Assembly (NCBI GenBank): GCA_963691815.1
Contig: OY829667.1
Span: 23,014,587 to 23,078,586, forward strand
Direction: 5' to 3'
From: Echiichthys vipera
Taxonomy: Eukaryota > Chordata > Actinopteri > Perciformes > Trachinidae
Length of the DNA stretch: 64,000 bases
Shown here: positions 56,279-64,000 of the stretch, in pieces
Position numbering within the stretch: the stretch's first letter is position 1
How the letters are laid out: every line of letters starts with the position of its first letter
Program-made: the position numbers and the translations under genes
The notes under the pieces: generated by a model
Database searches by the model: none
What the model saw: the letters and a program-made list of their open reading frames with translations, nothing else
What the model was told of the DNA's origin: nothing

Positions 56279-58650
56279 GACTTAAACACCACAAATATGT
56301 GATGAAACAACTTAAAACAGACGCAAAACACCACAAAAACATGGCAAAACGACTAAAAACAGACGAAAACACCACAAAAACGTGATGAAACGACTAACAA
56401 CGGACGAAAACACCACAAATATGATGAAACGACTTAAAACAGATGAAAACACCACAAAACCATGACAAAAATGACTAGAAACAGATGAAAACACCACAAA
56501 AACGTGATAAAACAACTATAAACAGACGAAACACACCACAAAAACGTGATGAAACTGCTAAAAACAGACGCAAGACACCACAAAAACGACTAAAAAAAGA
56601 TGAAAACACCACAAAAACGTGATGAAACCACTAAAAACAGATGAACACACCACAAAACCGTGATGCAACAACTAAAAACAGTTGCAAAACTCCACAAAAA
56701 TGTGATGAAACGACTAAAAACAGATGAAAACACCACAAAACGTGATAAGACAACTAAAAACAGACGAAACACACCACAAAAACATGATGAAACGACTAAA
56801 AACAGACGCAAGACACCGCAAAAAAAACTAAAAACAGATGAAAACACCACAAAAACGTGATGAAACCACTAAATACAGACGCAAAACTCCACAAAACATG
56901 ATGAAACGACTGAAAACAGACGCAAAACTCCACAAAAACATGTTAAAAACGACTAAAAACAAATGAAAACACCACAAAAACATGACAAAACAACTAAAAA
57001 CATATCAAACACCACAAAAACGTGATGAAACGACTAAAAACAGAAGAAAACACAACAAATATGTGATGAAACGACTAAAAACAGATGAAAACACCACAAA
57101 AACGTGACAAAACGACCAAAAAAAGATCAAAACACCACAAAAATATGATCAAACAACTAAAAACAGACGAAAACACCACAAAAAGTAATTAAACGACTAA
57201 AAACAGACGCAAAACTCCACAAAACATGATGAAACGACAAAAAACAGAAGCAAAACTCCACAAAAACATGATGAATAGACTTAAAACAGACGCAAAACTC
57301 CAAAGGAACATGACAAAACGACTAAAAACAGATGAAAACACCACTAAAACGTGACAAAACGATTAAAAACAGACAACACCACAAAAACATGACAAAACGA
57401 CTAAAAACAGATGAAAACACCACAAAAACATGACAAAACGACCAAAAAAAGATCAAAACACCACAAAAATATGATAAAACAAATAAAAACAGACGCAAAA
57501 CTCCACAAAAACATTATAAAAACGACTAAACACGGATGAAAACACCACAAAAACGTGATGAAACGACTAAAAACAGACGAAAACACCACTAAAAACATGA
57601 CAAAACGACTAAAAACGGATGAAAACACCACAAAAACATGACAAAACGACCAAAAAAAGATCAAAACACCACAAAAATATGATAAAACAAATAAAAACAG
57701 ACGAAAACACCACAAAAAAGTGATGAAACGACTAAATACAGACGCAAAACTCCACAAAACATGATGAAACGATTGAAAACAGACGCAAAACTCCACAAAA
57801 ACATGTTAAAAACGACTAAAAACAAATGAAAACACCACAAAAACATGACAAAACAACTAAAAACATATCAAACACCACAAAAACGTGATGAAACGACTAA
57901 AAACAGAAGAAAACACCACAAAAACGTGATGAAACCACTTAAAACAGATAAAAACACTACAAAACCGTGATGAAACAACTAAAAACAGATGCAAAACTCA
58001 ACAAAAATGTGATGAAACGACTAAAAACAGATGAAAACACCAAAAAAACCTGACAAAACGACTACAAACAGACCAAGACTCCACAAAAACATGACAAAAC
58101 GACTAAAAACAGACGCAAAACTCCACAAAAACATTATGAAACGACTAAAAACAGACGCAAGACACCACAAAAATGTGACTAAAAGACTAAAAACAGATGA
58201 AAACTGCGCAAAAACGTGATGAAACGTCTAAAAACAGATTAAAACACCACAAAAACATGATAAAACAACTAAAAAAAGACGAAAACACCACAAAAACGTG
58301 ATGAAACGACTAAAAACAGACGCAAAACTCCACAGAAACATGACAAAACGACTAAAAACTGTTTAAAATACCACTAAAACGTGACAGAACAACTAAAAAC
58401 AGACAAACACACCAACAAAAACGTGATGAAACGACTAAAATCAGATGAAAACACCACAAATACGTTGTGAAACGACTTAAAACAGATGAAAACACTACAA
58501 AAACATGACAAAAATGACTAAAAACAGATGAAAAGACCACAAAAACATGAGAAAACGACTAAAAACAGACGCAAAACTCCACAAAAACATCATGAAACGA
58601 CTAAAAACAGATGAAAACACCACATAAACGTGATGAAACGACTAAAAACA
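56279..58650 (+). repeat. Block J, unit 7 (2,372 bp)
   Basis: Tandem with unit 8: 56,279-58,650 recurs at 58,651-61,022 at offset 2,372. Also equals unit 5 at offset 4,210. No gene is present. Confidence 0.91.
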
Positions 58651-61310
58651 GACTTAAACACCACAAATATGTGATGAAACAACTTAAAACAGACGCAAAA
58701 CACCACAAAAACATGGCAAAACGACTAAAAACAGACGAAAACACCACAAAAACGTGATGAAACGACTAACAACGGACGAAAACACCACAAATATGATGAA
58801 ACGACTTAAAACAGATGAAAACACCACAAAACCATGAAAAAAATGACTAGAAACAGATGAAAACACCACAAAAACGTGATAAAACAACTATAAACAGACG
58901 AAACACACCACAAAAACGTGATGAAACTGCTAAAAACAGACGCAAGACACCACAAAAACGACTAAAAAAAGATGAAAACACCACAAAAACGTGATGAAAC
59001 CACTAAAAACAGATGAACACACCACAAAACCGTGATGCAACAACTAAAAACAGTTGCAAAACTCCACAAAAATGTGATGAAACGACTAAAAACAGATGAA
59101 AACACCACAAAACGTGATAAGACAACTAAAAACAGACGAAACACACCACAAAAACATGATGAAACGACTAAAAACAGACGCAAGACACCGCAAAAAAAAC
59201 TAAAAACAGATGAAAACACCACAAAAACGTGATGAAACCACTAAATACAGACGCAAAACTCCACAAAACATGATGAAACGACTGAAAACAGACGCAAAAC
59301 TCCACAAAAACATGTTAAAAACGACTAAAAACAAATGAAAACACCACAAAAACATGACAAAACAACTAAAAACATATCAAACACCACAAAAACGTGATGA
59401 AACGACTAAAAACAGAAGAAAACACAACAAATATGTGATGAAACGACTAAAAACAGATGAAAACACCACAAAAACGTGACAAAACGACCAAAAAAAGATC
59501 AAAACACCACAAAAATATGATCAAACAACTAAAAACAGACGAAAACACCACAAAAAGTAATTAAACGACTAAAAACAGACGCAAAACTCCACAAAACATG
59601 ATGAAACGACAAAAAACAGAAGCAAAACTCCACAAAAACATGATGAATAGACTTAAAACAGACGCAAAACTCCAAAGGAACATGACAAAACGACTAAAAA
59701 CAGATGAAAACACCACTAAAACGTGACAAAACGATTAAAAACAGACAACACCACAAAAACATGACAAAACGACTAAAAACAGATGAAAACACCACAAAAA
59801 CATGACAAAACGACCAAAAAAAGATCAAAACACCACAAAAATATGATAAAACAAATAAAAACAGACGCAAAACTCCACAAAAACATTATAAAAACGACTA
59901 AACACGGATGAAAACACCACAAAAACGTGATGAAACGACTAAAAACAGACGAAAACACCACTAAAAACATGACAAAACGACTAAAAACGGATGAAAACAC
60001 CACAAAAACATGACAAAACGACCAAAAAAAGATCAAAACACCACAAAAATATGATAAAACAAATAAAAACAGACGAAAACACCACAAAAAAGTGATGAAA
60101 CGACTAAATACAGACGCAAAACTCCACAAAACATGATGAAACGATTGAAAACAGACGCAAAACTCCACAAAAACATGTTAAAAACGACTAAAAACAAATG
60201 AAAACACCACAAAAACATGACAAAACAACTAAAAACATATCAAACACCACAAAAACGTGATGAAACGACTAAAAACAGAAGAAAACACCACAAAAACGTG
60301 ATGAAACCACTTAAAACAGATAAAAACACTACAAAACCGTGATGAAACAACTAAAAACAGATGCAAAACTCAACAAAAATGTGATGAAACGACTAAAAAC
60401 AGATGAAAACACCAAAAAAACCTGACAAAACGACTACAAACAGACCAAGACTCCACAAAAACATGACAAAACGACTAAAAACAGACGCAAAACTCCACAA
60501 AAACATTATGAAACGACTAAAAACAGACGCAAGACACCACAAAAATGTGACTAAAAGACTAAAAACAGATGAAAACTGCGCAAAAACGTGATGAAACGTC
60601 TAAAAACAGATTAAAACACCACAAAAACATGATAAAACAACTAAAAAAAGACGAAAACACCACAAAAACGTGATGAAACGACTAAAAACAGACGCAAAAC
60701 TCCACAGAAACATGACAAAACGACTAAAAACTGTTTAAAATACCACTAAAACGTGACAGAACAACTAAAAACAGACAAACACACCAACAAAAACGTGATG
60801 AAACGACTAAAATCAGATGAAAACACCACAAATACGTTGTGAAACGACTTAAAACAGATGAAAACACTACAAAAACATGACAAAAATGACTAAAAACAGA
60901 TGAAAAGACCACAAAAACATGAGAAAACGACTAAAAACAGACGCAAAACTCCACAAAAACATCATGAAACGACTAAAAACAGATGAAAACACCACATAAA
61001 CGTGATGAAACGACTAAAAACAGACGAAAAACCCACAAAAACATGACAAAACGACTAAAAACAGACGCAAAACTCCACAAAACATTATGAAACGACTAAA
61101 AACAGATGAAAACACCACAAATACGTGATGAAACGACTAAAAACAAGCGAAAACACCACAAAAACATGAAAAAAAGACTAAAAATGGATGAAATTACCAC
61201 AAAAACGTGACAAAAACGACTAAAAACTGATGAAAACACCACAAAAACGTGACAAAACGACCAACCAAAGATCAAAACACCACAAAAATATGATAAAACA
61301 ACTAAAAACA
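58651..61310 (+). repeat. Block J, unit 8 (2,660 bp)
   Basis: Same as unit 7 for 2,372 bp, followed by a 288-bp element (61,023-61,310; CGAAAAACCCAC, TGGATGAAATTACC, GACCAACCAAAG) that is also at the end of units 1, 2, 3, 4 and 6 but missing from units 5 and 7. A one-base difference from unit 7 is CCATGACAAAAATG rather than CCATGAAAAAAATG in the next copies. No gene is present. Confidence 0.9.
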
Positions 61311-64000
61311 GACTTAAACACCACAAATATGTGATGAAACAACTTAAAACAGACGCAAAACACCACAAAAACATGGCAAAACGACTAAAAACAGACGAAA
61401 ACACCACAAAAACGTGATGAAACGACTAACAACGGACGAAAACACCACAAATATGATGAAACGACTTAAAACAGATGAAAACACCACAAAACCATGACAA
61501 AAATGACTAGAAACAGATGAAAACACCACAAAAACGTGATAAAACAACTATAAACAGACGAAACACACCACAAAAACGTGATGAAACTGCTAAAAACAGA
61601 CGCAAGACACCACAAAAACGACTAAAAAAAGATGAAAACACCACAAAAACGTGATGAAACCACTAAAAACAGATGAACACACCACAAAACCGTGATGCAA
61701 CAACTAAAAACAGTTGCAAAACTCCACAAAAATGTGATGAAACGACTAAAAACAGATGAAAACACCACAAAACGTGATAAGACAACTAAAAACAGACGAA
61801 ACACACCACAAAAACATGATGAAACGACTAAAAACAGACGCAAGACACCGCAAAAAAAACTAAAAACAGATGAAAACACCACAAAAACGTGATGAAACCA
61901 CTAAATACAGACGCAAAACTCCACAAAACATGATGAAACGACTGAAAACAGACGCAAAACTCCACAAAAACATGTTAAAAACGACTAAAAACAAATGAAA
62001 ACACCACAAAAACATGACAAAACAACTAAAAACATATCAAACACCACAAAAACGTGATGAAACGACTAAAAACAGAAGAAAACACAACAAATATGTGATG
62101 AAACGACTAAAAACAGATGAAAACACCACAAAAACGTGACAAAACGACCAAAAAAAGATCAAAACACCACAAAAATATGATCAAACAACTAAAAACAGAC
62201 GAAAACACCACAAAAAGTAATTAAACGACTAAAAACAGACGCAAAACTCCACAAAACATGATGAAACGACTGAAAACACACGCAAAACTCCACAAAAACA
62301 TGACAAAACGACTAAAAACAGACGCAAGACACCGCAAAAAAAACTAAAAACAGATGAAAACACCACAACAACGTGATGAAACCACTTAAAACTAATGAAA
62401 ACACAACAAAACCGTGACAAAACAACTAAAAACAGACGCAAAACTCCACAAAAACATGATGAAACGACTAAAAACAGATAAAAACACCACAAAAACGTGA
62501 TGAAACGACTAAAAACAGACAAAAACACCCCAAAAACATGATGAAACCACTAAAAACAGATGAAACGACCACTAAAACATGATAAAACGACTAAAAACAG
62601 ACGCAAAACTCCACAGAAATGTGACAAAACGACTAAAAACAGATGAAAACACCACTAAAACGTGACAAAACAACTAAAAACAGACGCAAAACTCCACAAA
62701 AACATTATGAAACGACTAAGAACAGATGAAAGCACCACAAAACGCGAGGAAACGACCAAAAAACAGACGAAAACACCACAAAAACATTACAAAATGACTA
62801 AAACGGGTGAAAGGACCACAAAAAGGTGACAAAACCACTAAAAACAGACGAAAACACCAAAAGACATGACAAAACGACTAAAAACACACGCAAAACTCCA
62901 CAAAAACATGATGAAACGACTAAAAACAGATGAAAACACAACAAAACGCGAGGAAACGACCAAAAAACAGACGAAAACACCACAAAAACATTACAAAACG
63001 ACTAAAAACGGGTGAAAGCACCACAAAAAGGTGACAAAACCACTAAAAACAGACGAAAACACCAAAAGACATGACAAAACGACTAAAAACAGACGCAAAA
63101 CTCCACAAAAACATGATGAAACGACTAAAAACAGACAAAAACACCACAAGAACATGACAAAACAACTAAAAACAGACGCAAAACTCCACAGAAACATGAC
63201 GAAACGACTAAAAACAGATGAAAACACCACAAATATGTGATGAAACGACTAAAAACAGATGAAAACACAACAAAAACGCGATGAAACGACTAAAAACAGA
63301 CAAAAACACCAAAAGAACATGATGAAACCACTAAAAACAGATGAAAACACAACAAAAACATAATGAAACGACTAAAAACAAAAGCAAAACTCCACAGAAA
63401 TATGACAAAACGACTAAAAACAGACGCAAAACTCCACAAAAACATTATGAAACGACTAAAAACGGATGAAAGCACCACAAAATACGAGGAAACGACCAAA
63501 AAACAGACAAAAACACGACAAAAACATTACAAAACGACTAAAAACGGGTGAAAGCACCACAAAAAGGTGACAAAACCACTAAAAACAGACGAAAACACCA
63601 AAAGACATGACAAAACGACTAAAAACAGACGCAAACCTCCACAGAAACATGACGAAACGACTAAAAACAATTGAAAAAAACACAAAAATGTGATAAAACG
63701 ACTTAAAACAGACTCAAATCTCCACAAAAACATGATGAAACGACTAAAAACAGATGAAAACACCACAAAACGCAATGAAAGGACCAAAAAACAGAGGAAA
63801 ACACCACAAAAACATTACAAAACGACTAAAAACAGACGCAAAACTCCACAGAAATATGACAAAACGACAAAAAACAGATGAAAACACCACTAAAACGTGA
63901 CAAAACGACTAAAAACGGATGAAAGCACCACAAAACGCGATGAAACGAAAACACCACAAAAACATTACAAAACGAATAAACACGGGTGAAAGCACCACAA
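61311..64000 (+). repeat. Block J, unit 9 (partial), second copy of the 16.6-kb super-unit
   Basis: This matches 44,723-47,412 at offset 16,588 up to the window end, with only scattered substitutions and no indel seen, including the whole divergent segment. The repeat continues beyond the window. No gene is present. Confidence 0.92.
62269..64000 (+). repeat. Divergent monomer subfamily segment (copy 2, cut by window end)
   Basis: It repeats 45,681-47,412 with the same rare forms (CGGGTGAAAG, CGCGAGGAAACGACC, ACACCAAAAGACATGAC) and the same 14-bp deletion at 63,939-63,953. Differences seen include TACGAGG near 63,482 for TGCGAGG near 46,894, and ACACAACAAAAACGCG near 63,264 for ACGAAACAAAAACGCG near 46,676. 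Confidence 0.9.

Larger units (their letters stand above)
1..64000 (+). repeat. Satellite DNA array of 41-42 bp monomers filling the window
   Basis: Every line of the window can be read as the same monomer in one orientation. The + strand consensus is four blocks in order: CGTGATGAAA, CGACTAAAAA, CAGATGAAAA, CACCACAAAAA. Common alternatives are CATGACAAAA for block 1, CAACTAAAAA or CGACTTAAAA for block 2, CAGACGCAAAA or CAGACGAAACA (11 bp) for block 3, and CTCCACAAAAA or CACCGCAAAAA for block 4. These give 41- or 42-bp units. I saw no stretch of non-repeat sequence, no inversion and no inserted element. The composition is A/C-rich on + (A about 56%). The array continues past both window ends. 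Function is unknown; a centromeric, pericentromeric, subtelomeric or other heterochromatic satellite are all possible. I do not recognise it as a named satellite family. Confidence 0.98.

Noticed and set aside
1..64000. Many ORFs of 60-147 codons on both strands as protein genes
   Set aside because: They tile the whole array in every frame and recur with the HOR periods. Their translations are low-complexity (Phe/Val/Ser/Cys-rich on -, Lys/Thr-rich on +) and start and stop at repeat-determined positions. No domain, splice pattern or independent codon signal is visible.
1..64000. CRISPR array
   Set aside because: Repeat units abut with no unique spacers, all parts of the unit recur, and no cas-like genes are present. 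Length and composition fit a eukaryotic satellite.
1..64000. Telomeric repeat
   Set aside because: No 5-8 bp telomere motif such as TTAGGG, TTTAGGG or TTAGG in tandem; the period is 41-42 bp. A subtelomeric location remains possible but is not shown.
1..64000. tRNA, rRNA, promoters, terminators or riboswitches
   Set aside because: The A/C-rich strand has almost no self-complementarity, and I saw no cloverleaf, conserved rRNA motif or hairpin followed by a T-run. T-runs on the - strand are part of every monomer and cannot be read as terminators.
1..64000. Transposon-derived sequence or coding minisatellite exon
   Set aside because: No terminal repeats, target-site duplications or enzyme motifs were found. 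The 41-bp monomer is not a multiple of three and short units of 31, 32 and 38 bp shift the frame, which argues against a coding repeat.
43641..64000. Assembly collapse or false duplication as explanation for the near-identical units
   Set aside because: It cannot be excluded without reads. However, scattered single-base differences, the 288-bp and 31-bp presence/absence differences and private variants show that most copies are distinct, so I treat them as real. The 1,462-bp pair at 50,395-53,318 is the weakest case.

Overview
The whole 64-kb window is one uninterrupted satellite DNA array. I find no protein gene, RNA gene, mobile element or unique sequence. The basic unit is a 41-42 bp monomer, always in the same orientation. 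It reads on the + strand as four consecutive ~10-bp submotifs: CGTGATGAAA, CGACTAAAAA, CAGATGAAAA, CACCACAAAAA. The window holds roughly 1,500 monomers (64,000/41-42). The consensus monomer is about 56% A, 20% C, 15% G and 10% T on the + strand (about 34% GC), so strand asymmetry is strong and is kept throughout.

Monomer variants (length forms of 31-32, 38, 41 and 42 bp plus diagnostic substitutions) are arranged into higher-order repeats (HORs) whose length changes along the array. Layout: 1-6,740, alternating 1,830/1,550-bp units (3,380-bp dimer); 6,385-13,320, a 2,712-bp dimer (1,314+1,398) with a partial third copy; 13,320-16,390, a mosaic; 16,390-21,105, a 1,267-bp HOR; 21,106-26,100, a ~1.5-kb HOR; 25,730-28,350, a ~1.3-kb duplication; 28,351-29,640, a mosaic; 29,641-37,989, a tandem 4,185-bp unit, each copy holding an internal ~1.2-kb duplication; 37,990-40,166, a mosaic with short duplications; 40,167-64,000, nine intervals of 1.46-5.88 kb delimited by one landmark. 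In the last zone, 44,723-61,310 behaves as a 16,588-bp super-unit whose next copy is cut by the window end.

This organisation (short AT-rich monomers, nested HORs, local homogenisation) indicates a eukaryote and a heterochromatic region such as a pericentromere, subtelomere or other satellite block. Variation between monomers falls largely on CpG sites (CG, TG or CA at the same positions). That fits a genome with cytosine methylation and argues against an organism without it. I cannot name the species.

Many open reading frames of 60-147 codons exist, but they are by-products of the repeat. On the - strand the monomer is T-rich and gives Phe/Val/Ser/Cys-rich translations. The + strand gives Lys/Thr-rich ones. 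Because 41 is not a multiple of 3, each frame meets the consensus stop once per three monomers, and longer ORFs occur only where variants remove it. No genes work together here; the biology to consider is repeat structure, DNA curvature, methylation and turnover by unequal exchange.
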